Source: Acanthosepion pharaonis (lineage: Eukaryota > Mollusca > Cephalopoda > Sepiida > Sepiidae). Taken from it: DNA of 64,000 nucleotides. Positions 1 to 8,962 of this stretch are shown here, piece by piece. Under the pieces are notes generated by a model that did not search any database, was not told the origin of the DNA, and worked only from the letters and a program-made list of their open reading frames with translations. The number at the start of each line of letters is the position of its first letter. The first letter of the stretch is position 1. The stretch lies in NCBI GenBank assembly GCA_903632075.3, contig CAHIKZ030005439.1, positions 382,001 to 446,000 of the forward strand, written 5' to 3'. The position numbers were made by a program, and so were the translations under genes.

Positions 1-69
1 AAGAAAGAGAGAGAAGAGAGTGAGGGTAATGTTTGATCAGAATCCGAAAGAATGCAGAATGTATAACAA

Positions 70-167
70 TTTGTAAAACTTCTACGAGATTCACCGATGA
101 CTATCGAATTATTTTTTTGATGTCGATGATTCATTGGCGAAACATGTCAGAGTAGAAGTTTTACAAA
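70..167. repeat. Imperfect inverted repeat beside a TA tract
   Basis: A 16-base arm (TTTGTAAAACTTCTAC at 70-85) is repeated in reverse complement at 152-167, with partly complementary sequence between. The right arm abuts the (TA)n tract at 172-217. This is a small foldback (hairpin) unit of the sort seen repeatedly in this window. No coding capacity. Confidence 0.6.
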
Positions 168-171
168 ACTC

Positions 172-212
<41 letters not shown>

Positions 213-217
213 TATAA
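172..217. repeat. (TA)n microsatellite
   Basis: Uninterrupted alternating TA apart from a single TG. It follows the hairpin at 70-167. The 218-380 stretch after it is AT-rich with nothing recognisable. Confidence 0.95.
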
Positions 218-376
218 AACCAAGAAGAAATTAGTCACTAAATGGGAATTAATCTTCTGCTGATTCGGCGTACAGTCTGATTAACATCATTCGGCACTGT
301 CATAAGTTTCTTTAGTTTCTGCTTCCTATAAATTAATCAGATACTCGAAAACTAGTGACTCTCTCTCCTTTTCCCT

Positions 377-379
<3 letters not shown>

Positions 380-435
<56 letters not shown>
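380..435. repeat. (TA)n microsatellite
   Basis: About 27 TA units. The 436-909 stretch that follows is AT-rich unique-looking sequence in which I see no gene, RNA or repeat relative. Confidence 0.95.
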
Positions 436-437
<2 letters not shown>

Positions 438-921
438 AAAAATCTGCAGTCTCGGCAAAAATCTGGAACGCTAATAAAACGTTTGCGTTTTTCATATATA
501 ACTGACTGTTTTATATTATATTTAGATTTTACAAAATAAAATTGTAGAATTAATAAGTTAATTTCTTAACTTAAACCTAAATATTTCATGAAGAGCGGAG
601 ACATTGAAATTAACAAAAAAAAAAAAAAAGAATTAGTAATAAAAACGAAGTAAAATAGTTGTTATGGTGTAGAACCATATGAAAATAACACGGACTCGGA
701 TATTAAATACTATATTCTCGGAAACTTAGTACAAAGATAAATGTGGACTGGAGAGTATTTTCTCTCACTGGTGTCCTGACTCACTCATTCACTCACTCTA
801 TGGCTACTACTTGGTGACCCTCACATGGTGACTCCCTTTACTCAGAGTTGGTAGCCATATTATATAGGCGTGGAAGAGTCCATTTGTAGGTAGGTCCAAA
901 CAATAATAGTTTAAAAGTTAT

Positions 922-1411
922 ATATTAAGAAATAGACAAAGTCCGACAATTTATTTATTAAAGACATTTTTATGTTTAACGTTCTTTTTATAGATACAAG
1001 TATTTAAGTAAATGCTCTGTTTATAATGAACAGTATTAAATAACATTTACCGGCCTGAATGTCCGAGAAATTTTCATAGAAAATATTCGTCCTTTGACAG
1101 GATTCGAACCTGCATCCTATATGGAACCGTCATTTACGCTGACGTGCCTTGACCGCTCGGCCACAAAGGATCGTTCGGTTGGCAAGGTTGAAGTTTATAA
1201 GCAGTAAATTCAACCTTGCCAACCGAGCGGTAAATGACGGTTCCGTATAGGATGCAGGTTCGAATCCTGTCAAAGGACGAATATTTTCTATGAAAATTTC
1301 TCGGACATTCAGGCCGGTAAATGTTATTTAATACTGTTCATTATAAACAGAGCATTTATTTAAATACTTGTATCTATAAAAAGAACGTTAAACATAAAAA
1401 TGTCTTTAATA
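922..1411. mobile_element. SINE inverted dimer (family D) with 12-bp target duplication
   Basis: Two copies of one SINE lie head to head. The left copy runs on the minus strand from the tRNA-like head at 1170 down to about 922. The right copy runs on the plus strand from about 1209 to 1411. The arms match over roughly 180 bases (953-1133 against 1231-1411). A second, central inverted repeat of about 19 bases (1175-1193 against 1209-1227) surrounds the axis. The whole structure is flanked by the identical 12-mer TTTAAAAGTTAT at 910-921 and 1412-1423, which looks like a target-site duplication. The right copy lacks the terminal tail containing GTCCGACAATT, which the left copy has at 941-951. 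Relatives occur at 28,666-28,790 and 60,965-61,334, also as inverted pairs. Confidence 0.75.
1090..1170 (-). tRNA. tRNA-like cloverleaf (type II) forming the SINE head; probably not a functional tRNA
   Basis: Read on the minus strand, the 81 bases fold into a complete class II cloverleaf. There is a perfect 7-bp acceptor (TCCTTTG with CAAAGGA), a D arm with A-box TGGCCGAGCGG, a 5-bp anticodon stem (CGTCA with TGACG), a short variable arm (TCC with GGA) and a T arm containing the B-box GGTTCGAATCC. The seven-base anticodon loop GCGTAAA would place GTA at the anticodon but has C rather than the near-universal T at position 33. A long variable arm with a Tyr-type anticodon is not normal for animals. 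The body continues directly into SINE sequence, so I read it as a tRNA-derived SINE promoter (tRNA-Leu/Ser ancestry likely) rather than a real tRNA gene. Confidence 0.55.
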
Positions 1412-1449
1412 TTTAAAAGTTATCTATATGTATCAAAGAGCCTCGTCTG

Positions 1450-1494
1450 TACATTGATGGGTGACCCCCTAGGAATACCAGTTGTTGTAAGCTT
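1450..1494 (+). pseudogene. 5S rRNA 3'-half-like sequence
   Basis: The stretch contains GATGGGTGACC followed by GGAATACCAG and TTGTTGTAAGCTT. This order matches the 3' half of animal 5S rRNA: the region that normally reads TGGATGGGTGACC, then the helix, then the 3' end. The 5' half with the internal promoter is missing. It runs straight into the tRNA-derived SINE at 1503. It is a fragment, not a 5S gene. Confidence 0.6.
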
Positions 1495-1502
1495 AAATGT
1501 GC

Positions 1503-1695
1503 GGGTGGTGTAATGGATAATGGCTCAGATTTTTTTTTTCGCGTAGCTCAGTTTCAATTCCCGTCGGGTTCGTTATATTAACTTACGCGCAAATAACCTT
1601 GGGAAAGGGAAGAATCCAACTCTTCACCCCACATCCATGGGATAATTCGTAACACTTATGTAACTCAATCATTATTATTTACCCACTGCAACAAT
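1503..1695 (+). mobile_element. tRNA-derived SINE, family B
   Basis: An A-box-like TGGTGTAATGGATA (about 1506) and a B-box-like GTTTCAATTCCCG (about 1550) are spaced as in a tRNA gene. They are followed by a tRNA-unrelated body (ACTTACGCGCAAATAACCTT and on) and an A-rich 3' end near 1690. Reverse-oriented relatives of the body lie at 32,775-32,950, 45,050-45,225 and 45,325-45,395. The body hallmark read on the minus strand is CTTTCCCAAGG followed by GCGCGTAAG. Confidence 0.65.
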
Positions 1696-2395
1696 AAAAA
1701 AAATTAAATAACTAGCAAAGTGTTGATAAGCCGTAGAAAACGAAATAATTAATCAATCAATATATCTGTCAACTCAAAATTTTTAAGTGGAAATCAAAAA
1801 ACAGAATATTGAATGAGTACCGTGAAAAAGTTTTGGCACAGATAGGTAAGGTGTTGGCCAATCGATGTATCTGAAATACGTTGCGCATGCGTCAATATTA
1901 TAGCTTGACCTGATTGACCTTTCCAGATACACAGTGAAAAACTATCATTCTCTTGTTTCCTGCAGTTACAAAGATTTTATTCTCTTTTTACCTTTTATTT
2001 TTTGTATCGACCAGCAAGAAATGCCTTTTATATCTATACGTTAGATTGATTTATTTGCTTTTGATTGATATTCACGTGTTCATGACCAAAGCGAGCATTC
2101 AAGTTGGAGAATATCGACTGTGCTTTGACCTGGAGAGGGATAACCATCACAAAGTATGAATGAATACCTGTTCGGTTTTCAACCCAGATATGTGGTGGAA
2201 ACGGTCAGTCAATGACACCATGGCTACACCTGGCCATGGGACCGAAATTGATGATGATGATGATGATGATGGTCAGCCGAACCTTTTATTTTTACATATT
2301 AACAATGAAACGGTAGAAGAAAAAAAACTTGTCAGCATGGCTTTGTTACTGAGATAACAATTATTGCAAATATATACAATCCTAAGAAGCAGCTT
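1696..2395. other. No gene seen; short (GAT)n run
   Basis: AT-rich sequence with short open frames that have no recognisable motif. A (GAT)n run at 2250-2271 accounts for the acidic residues in one frame. Nothing else is supportable. Confidence 0.5.
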
Positions 2396-2399
2396 GGAA

Positions 2400-2880
2400 A
2401 CTGAAATCGACAATAATCTTTATAAGAGCCATGTCAGACCTAAAATGTAATATTGCTATCATATCTGGGATGCAGCTTGTCTTGATAGAATTCAAAAGCG
2501 TCTAGGCGGCGTGAGGAATTAATTTTCACCCTACAATTAATTCCCACAGACGAAACGCTACTACGTGGTTTTTTTTATCAATGGTCTGTGTTCTGACGAG
2601 CTACATTCCTTGGTCCCATCAGATTTGAGCTTTGCAAATGGAACCCACTGTGCCACGTTCTCAAGAGAGAACCATCTCTTCGTATTCCATTAGTAAGGAG
2701 AAAAGTTCCACTTAGTTTTTTCAAAAGAACTGTTGCTCTAGGAAATAGACTTTCGACAAGATATCTTTTTCCGATCACTACAATCTTGACCTCTTCAAGT
2801 CTATGATTAATTGTTATCTTTCCTGTATAACATCATGAACTGAAATTATTGCCTTTTTTATGCTCATACATCACAACTCA
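2400..2880 (+). pseudogene. LINE reverse-transcriptase ORF, C-terminal remnant
   Basis: Broken plus-strand frames resemble the C-terminus of a non-LTR retrotransposon polymerase. They begin with LYKSHVRPKM and CYHIWDAA near 2418-2475 (the family normally reads R-P-x-M/L-E-Y-C-x-H-I-W), continue through IQKRL, and later give the segment LRIPLVRRKVP near 2680-2710 and a DHYNLDLFKS-like end near 2780. Stops and frameshifts interrupt it. The same 3' end recurs at 3,185-3,575. No RT catalytic box is included because the copy is 5'-truncated, as is usual for LINEs. Confidence 0.6.
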
Positions 2881-2939
2881 GTAATCCTCTACCATGGCCG
2901 CTCTGTCGGCTGGGACTTCAGAATACGCCGACTGCACCT

Positions 2940-3180
2940 CTGCAGAGAGGTAAGACCCACCTCCCATTGAGGTGTCCTCGGTAAGGCGATAAACTACATC
3001 CGCGTCCTGGGTAAGACGATAAACTGCATCCAACAGCAAGACCTTTTATCAGAAGGTTTTGAGGAACGTTGAACTACCTCTTAATTGCTGGTGTTCCCAG
3101 GTTCACCCTGAACAAGGGTGGTAGCACTTGCTAGGGTCTCAGCTATGGGCAAATAGTTAACCCCTATAATGGGGTCAAAG
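2940..3180 (+). repeat. Composite repeat family, conserved block (copy 1)
   Basis: This block has a duplicated sub-unit (GTAAGACGATAAACT at 3011-3025, and an earlier version near 2982). It is followed by AATTGCTGGTGTTCCCAG (3088-3105) and GCTATGGGCAAATAGTTAAC (3143-3162). The same ordered blocks occur at 20,204-20,395 and, inverted, at 45,688-45,885. Here it sits between two LINE 3' ends. It has no coding potential that I recognise. Confidence 0.75.
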
Positions 3181-3184
3181 CACT

Positions 3185-3575
3185 ATGAAGTTGTAAAAAA
3201 AAGGCTCTTGCTACTTTATCGACATTTCGATGGCAAGTGTTTTGACAAGTGTTTTTGGTTCCACCATTCCTGGCCTTTTCTGCTGGGATGCAACATGCCA
3301 TGGTCTCACAGATGAATCATCCCCATTCCCTTCATATTCCATTAGTAAAAAGGAAGTTCCACTCGGACAGGTTCTTCTCAAGAACTGCTACATTGTGGAA
3401 CGGACCCCCGGAAAGATATCTTCCTGATCACTATAATCTTGAACTTTTCTAGGATTAACCGCTATCTTTCTTGTATAAACCCATGAATTTTACTGCTTGC
3501 TTTTTCTTACGCTTATACGACACTACATTGTGACCCTCTACCTTGATTGGTTCTTGAGCCTTGTATTGTATTTAT
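3185..3575 (+). pseudogene. LINE reverse-transcriptase ORF, C-terminal remnant (second copy)
   Basis: The open frame from 3249 contains HSLHIPLVKRKFHSDRFFSR, then TATLWNGPPERYLPDHYNLE, which is the characteristic C-terminal end of a non-LTR polymerase (basic stretch, R-T-x-x-L-W-N-x-L-P, then D-x-Y-N-L). It is more continuous than the copy at 2400-2880 but lacks all upstream RT motifs. The downstream 3480-3575 piece matches the other copy's 3' untranslated part. It is dead and 5'-truncated. Confidence 0.65.
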
Positions 3576-4180
3576 CAGTATAATAAAATCAACAGATATC
3601 TACGAGAATATAAATATTTAGTTCATATCTCAGCTTTAAGGAAGAATCACACTGAAGAATAGCGTTTATTTTCGTTAAGCATATTTTATCTTATTAATTT
3701 GGACTGGTTTCATCATCTTTATTTGTTGATTTTAACCACAAGGCGATATACAGATTCAGGAATTTTTTTTTAATTTAAAAACAGTTTTTGAATAGTAAAC
3801 AAGCTTTTTAAAAGGAAAAAGAAAAAAATGAGAGAATGACTAATAAATAACAACACTTTATGGCGATAAAATCTTCAACAGTCAATTAGTAAGGCGTTAT
3901 CCATGAAAGACGAGCTCCTGAAATACGGTTTCGGTTTAATCGGCTTTTACTTCTTCATTCTGATTTCTTGATGTCTTCCTTAATGACTGAAGTAAGGATC
4001 GGTTAAAAAAGTTGTGATAAAATGAATAAGAAAAAAATATAGTCAAAATACTAGAATAAATGCGTTTAATATTGAAAACTATTTCATCATAGAATCCCAA
4101 TAAGGCCCAAACTCCTCGACCTTTCGCCTGATATCAAAGTGAAGTATCTGTACTTCACCTCTCTGTTGCGTTGCTGTTTT
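3576..4180. other. No gene seen
   Basis: AT-rich sequence with poly-A and poly-T runs and no feature I can support. Confidence 0.5.
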
Positions 4181-4870
4181 CAGGCAATTCACAGAGAGAG
4201 CTTTGAAGGATGCTTAGTCCCGGAGATTCCAACTTTACAGCAGTACCTCCTTCATTGCACTAAAAGAGGGAGGGTCCATGGAATACCGACAACAGTGTGA
4301 CTTTTTAGATTAACTGATGGTAACCCAACGTTACAATCGACTTGTGTCACATCCTGTCATTGTGGGGAGGCGATTAAATTTGGGCTAGTATAAAAATGTA
4401 CGATATGTTCTCTCGAAACAATGCGGGAAAGCTAATCCAAGGGATTCCAATCCTGCCGCTGCACCTTCTTCATTGTATTAAAGAGAGCAATTTGGCAAAG
4501 ACTGACGCCAGTGTGACCGTGGTCGTGGGGGACTGGACAATTTCTGTCCTTTGCTCATATGTATGCGTATGGCCACCCCACATAAAAAAATCTCACATCC
4601 TGCCAGGGTCGGGAGGCGAGTAAATATATGAGCAAAGTGTTGTATCTGTTCTCATCTTCCGTGTTTCTACTTTAAAACAGTTTACGGCTGTGTAATGATG
4701 GAAATCTAGTTACAGGGATTCCAACCTTGCTCTTCCCAAGCGTTAGTGTCGTTACTAGAACAGGGTAGGTTTTTTTTTCTTGACCCATATGTGGTGGTAT
4801 GGACATCCCCTGTGAATCCGACTAAGTGCCAAATCTTACCATTATAGGCAGGTAGGTGCAAATACTCAGC
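4180..4870. repeat. Diverged ~240-bp tandem satellite, about three units
   Basis: Three units start near 4180, 4396 and 4640. Each has a 'GATTCCAA' block (4225, 4441, 4719), then a 'TTCATTG' or related block, then a block reading CACATCCTG..GGGAGGCG or its decayed form (4346, 4597, 4840). The same order (GAGATTC, then TTGTGyCACATC, then GTGGGG) with a similar period is seen at 41,883-42,390, so the two loci probably belong to one satellite family. Confidence 0.5.
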
Positions 4871-5171
4871 TTAATATACATTTATCATTCTTTGAAAATA
4901 TAATTTGGTGGAGTTTTATAATAGACACTATAACCAGAAATAATGTTCTTCACATTTTTTTTTTCATATTGCTATAGATTAAACACTTAAGACCACAAAT
5001 AACAAAACTTATTTTCTTTTAATTAATGTTAATAGTGACAGTGGATTCAGTTTTGAAATTCATTGTAATTTGAAATCCCTACGAAAGCCGAAACAAATAC
5101 GTTCCTACGACATAATTTCTTAAAAACGTAAAAAGAACCGAAATTTATAATCAAACGTGCTTAATTAATAG

Positions 5172-5172
<1 letters not shown>

Positions 5173-5240
<68 letters not shown>

Positions 5241-5315
5241 GGTAATCGGATGTCTATTCTCACTGACAAGCTGTGGTACAGCAAAACAGTCTGTCTGTGG
5301 ATGACAATATATATA

Positions 5316-5367
<52 letters not shown>
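5173..5367. repeat. Two (TA)n tracts around a short conserved repeat
   Basis: (TA)n runs occupy 5173-5237 and 5309-5367. The stretch between contains GTACAGCAAAACAGTCTGTC and GTGGATGAC, which recurs at 29,125-29,180, also next to a (TA)n tract and a Penelope-like 3' end. The order (this short repeat, TA tract, Penelope-like end) is thus shared by two loci. Confidence 0.75.
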
Positions 5368-5369
<2 letters not shown>

Positions 5370-5373
<4 letters not shown>

Positions 5374-5508
5374 TATACTATTAAGGTGTGCTATATTTAT
5401 GGGATAAAGTGCTCAATATCAGCGATAGAGCGTGTGTAAATATAAAAGCGAACATTGAAGTCAACACTTAGAGGCGACAGGCTGTTTCATGCTAGACGCA
5501 ATCATCAG
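5370..5508 (-). mobile_element. Penelope-like element 3'-end fragment (antisense)
   Basis: On the minus strand it carries the same ordered 3'-end blocks as the copy at 29,590-29,750: CCTGTCGCCTCTAAGTGTTG, then a (T/C)ATCTCTGATATTGAGC-like block, then ATATAGCA. Related ends occur at 14,838-14,990 and 53,290-53,435. It is cut on the right at about 5508, where transposase sequence begins. Confidence 0.6.
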
Positions 5509-6169
5509 GCCACGACTACCTCTCTATCTTTCATAGTAGATGCATCGCAAACAATGTGTCTAAAATATGCTGAAGCCCCATCATGCGCGAACTGCATGCG
5601 TCTTCGTATTAGCAGGGGTACATCCTCTATCAGGTCTGGAAGTGTGTTTGATATAAAGTCCCTGTAGACAGCCCTTGCAAGACGTGCTGGGAGAATATAT
5701 GGAGCTACCAGACAGTCACCTACAATTCCAGCCCACACATTAATCATCAATTGATGCTGGTGTTTAGCCTCTATTGTACTATGGGGATTTCGATGTTGGT
5801 TGTGTAAATGTATTATTCCATCTCTTCCAAATATTGTCTCATCCATAAACAAAACTGAAGAGACAAACAACGGCAATACAACATCGGCAAATGTTCTCCC
5901 GTAGGGAGTGATCAGAGGGCGAAAGACACTGCACACGTTGATACAGGAGCTGCTCTTGAAGTACCCTCCATGCAACGACATTCTAGGGCCAATTGACGTG
6001 TGCTGGTAACTGAATCGTCTCCGACAGCCCTTTAAAAAATTGTTTTTCGTGGTCAGGCGCACAAGAGGATCACGGTCTTCCTGGATTCATAGTTTGTGAT
6101 GCCATGTATTCTATCTTAGCAGCACGCCGATAAACAGCAGCAGAAGTTGGATGACTCAGCTGCATTCGA
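5509..6169 (-). pseudogene. Tc1/mariner-superfamily DDE transposase fragment, copy 1
   Basis: The minus-strand frame (open 6062 to 5505) is the same protein as the copy at 15,211-16,089. It retains the first catalytic aspartate (FMDETIF), the NVWAGIVGDCLVAPYILP segment and the second aspartate region, here AHDGASAYF. It then ends by fusion to Penelope-like 3' sequence, so the third acidic residue and the C-terminus are missing. Upstream (to about 6169) lies HTH-region sequence (MQLSHPTSAAVYRRA in another frame). By eye there are only about a dozen differences from copy 2 over about 650 bases. It cannot encode an active enzyme. Confidence 0.8.
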
Positions 6170-6197
6170 GAGAGGGCCTGTGGGACATTCCATTACA

Positions 6198-6367
<170 letters not shown>

Positions 6368-6370
6368 AAA

Positions 6371-6481
6371 AAAACACATAAGAAAAAATTGAAATTTGTA
6401 ATCCGGAGTGCTTTTTTATATATATATATATATATATAAGCACTCCGGATTACAAATTTCAATTATTTTCTTATGTGTGTT
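6371..6481. repeat. Hairpin element with a (TA)n loop
   Basis: The left arm 6372-6413 contains GTAATCCGGAGTGCTT. The right arm 6438-6481 contains AAGCACTCCGGATTAC. The arms are about 40 bases each and nearly perfectly complementary, separated only by (TA)n (6416-6438). The long (TA)n tract lies just to the left. It has no coding content. Confidence 0.85.
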
Positions 6482-8300
6482 TGTGCATATTGTTTTTGGT
6501 TTTCTTAGGTGGGATGAATTTACAATGATTTAACATAGCAAAGTGGTCCTCTTACGTAACTTTTATAAAAATTTATCTATCTATTTTTGGTATTTCTTAT
6601 CTGGAGTGCTTAATCTATAATAATATTAGAAAACATTTTGAAAAAGAAAATTTGGCCTCATTGCCAATTGTACAATTCCACCTATAATTATTTTTCCAGA
6701 CTTTCTTGGAATGTGCGTGTAATCGTTAATCCTAATTCTACAGAATGTGTTCCTGAGCATTCCTTCCAATGCAGACTCACGCTGAGACGGAAGATTATTA
6801 ACTTTAGTTGGGTGGTTGAGAATAACAGTCAAATAAATCTCAAGTGGTTTTAAAGAGTCTATCAAACATGTTATGAGAAATATTATTAGACGTTATTCTA
6901 AAAATAAACACAAATGTTTAATAATAATAATAATAAAATAATAATGATAATGTTCTTTTTCTACTGTTACTAAATTAGATGATTTCTTAACATTGACCTA
7001 ATAAAAATAATAACTTTAACATATAGTGTTCTTAAACAGGCAATGTTAAGTCATTATATTAGAAGTAAGAATTATTAAAAACTTTCAATTGTCATTCTAT
7101 ACGTGATGCATCAAAAGACTAAAAGTGAGTAGATACTAATATTGCTAGAGTACAATTTCGAATAAAGTCGTCTAGAGAATATTAGTAACTAATCATAGAC
7201 ACTTAGGAGATTCAAGTTTATTTTTTAAATTATTTTTAAGAATAACCGAAGAAAAAGAAAGACAATCGTTGAAGAAAGAAAAACATAAACGAGACCTAAT
7301 GAAAGAAGGACGCCCCCCCCCACAAAAAAAGGAAATAAAAAAGGAGAAAGAGAAAAAGTAATCAAATAAATAAAAAGCAGGAATAAAAAAACATAAAGAA
7401 ATTGCCTCCCCCCCTCCAAAAAAAAAAAATAAACAACCATAAATGAAACTGAAGAAAATTAGAGAAAAATAAATCGCTCAAAAACAAACTGCATAAAACA
7501 AAAATGTCAGTATAAAAATGTTTTTTTCATTTCGATTCTATACATACTTCCGGTCGGCTTATGACCCCAAAAGAATAGAAAACCTTTTTCGTGTTCTTAT
7601 GACTTTATTCGAAGTAATCCATGAAGGTTGTTCACTCGGCAATGGATGATAATCATCGTCATAACGTTAGCACTTCACACTCAGGTTTGATGATTAAATC
7701 ACTGAATTTGGTATATTTTTTACCTAAAATTATGTTTTAACAGACTGTGCGTATGCATTGAATATCAAAATAAATACTCAGAAATTAAGGCATACGTTAC
7801 TGATAAAATAGTGCTATTATAAATATTATGTAAATGCATTCCTATTGAATTGCTATATTTTACATTGAAAATCATAAAAAAGTCAGGCATTGTTAATTGT
7901 TAACATAGTGAATGTGTTACGGATATTAAATGTATCATTATCCCAGATTTTTTGCAGGAACTCTATTTCGTAATATTATTTTTGTGAAATTATATTATTT
8001 TGATTATTTAATGATTGATTTTATATGTGATAATGATATTGTTTTACATCTAATTTTATATGTGATAATGATATTGTTCAGTATATGTACATTGTGTTTG
8101 TATATAATTTTTGACAATGAACTAAAATACATTTTTCTTATTGTTTAATGAATGTGCAATTTATATATTCCGATTTAGGAAAATTAATGACGAAGTGGAA
8201 AAACTATCATTCATTTTCCTAACATTGTTCTCGTATATAAAAATGTATATATCATTTTCTTCCATATTCATATTTATATGCATATTTATATATTCATATT
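6482..8300. other. No gene seen; AT-rich, some (AAT)n and A-rich runs
   Basis: It contains (TAA)n at 6920-6945 and a purine-rich stretch at 7240-7440 that gives low-complexity frames. No motif, RNA fold or repeat relative was recognised. Only the tail near 8250-8300 is notable, because a mariner terminal repeat starts there. Confidence 0.5.
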
Positions 8301-8334
8301 TACGAGGGTAAATCAAAATGTAAACGCAATTTTT

Positions 8335-8931
8335 TTTTCTTTTTAAGCATTTCACCCTAAGCAAGGCGTGAGAGCCACTAGCACCCAATGGGGTTACAGA
8401 GAGTGGGAGCAAGAGAAAAGAGGTGTGATAGAGGAAAGGACGAAGAGAAGGACGGGGAATAGATCAAGGCATTTGGAGATGTCGATTGACATTGCATTTG
8501 AATAGTTGGAGATTATAGCTATCAGGGAAGCAAGTAAGGGGGGGAGTTCCACAGACGAGAAGTGGAGTAGAAGAGACGGCTACATTTAACCGTTTTGACA
8601 GTGAAAAGGGTGGAACTGAGATGCCAATCTAGTAGCACGTTTAAATTCATGCAGTTTGGGAACTAGCGAAAGCATCTCGTCGGAGCAGTTGCCGTGAAAG
8701 TATCTGTAGAAAAGACAGGGTGGGCAGCAACGGTACGTCTGTGAGAGAGCGACTATAAACGAGATGCCAGATCAGGGCCGTTCGCATTGCATATCCGTCT
8801 TTGGATTTTGTCGAGGATCTTGAAACGAACAGCGGGGTCTCCACACCATATAGGGCGAATGGTTCATTTATAAATTTGAAGGATAGACTCGTGTGAGAAA
8901 AACTTTCTGGCGCGACAGGGAGAACCAACTT
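8335..8931 (-). pseudogene. LINE polymerase C-terminal fragment nested in the mariner
   Basis: The minus-strand reading follows the order seen in several LINE copies here: RARKFFSHESILQIYK-like start (8930-8870), KILDKIQRRICNA (8820-8785), then a YKYFHGN-type segment and a FKCNVNRH-like end corresponding to plus-strand GATGTCGATTGACATT (8478-8493). A T-run at 8331-8340 on the plus strand is the poly(A) tail of the antisense insert. Related copies lie at 42,520-42,905, 46,790-47,335 and 59,145-59,960. It is 5'-truncated and frameshifted. Confidence 0.75.
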
Positions 8932-8932
8932 T

Positions 8933-8962
8933 CCTTAAATTTTATCTTTTAACCACTTTTAA
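8933..8962 (+). repeat. 30-bp direct repeat, left copy (partner at 10,084-10,113)
   Basis: The 30 bases starting CCTTAAATTTT recur at 10,084-10,113 with one mismatch, 1.15 kb away. One copy is inside the mariner boundaries and the other lies outside them, so this is not a mariner target duplication. Confidence 0.8.

Noticed and set aside
7225..7440. Minus-strand hydrophobic frame resembling membrane segments
   Set aside because: It arises from a purine-rich low-complexity tract.
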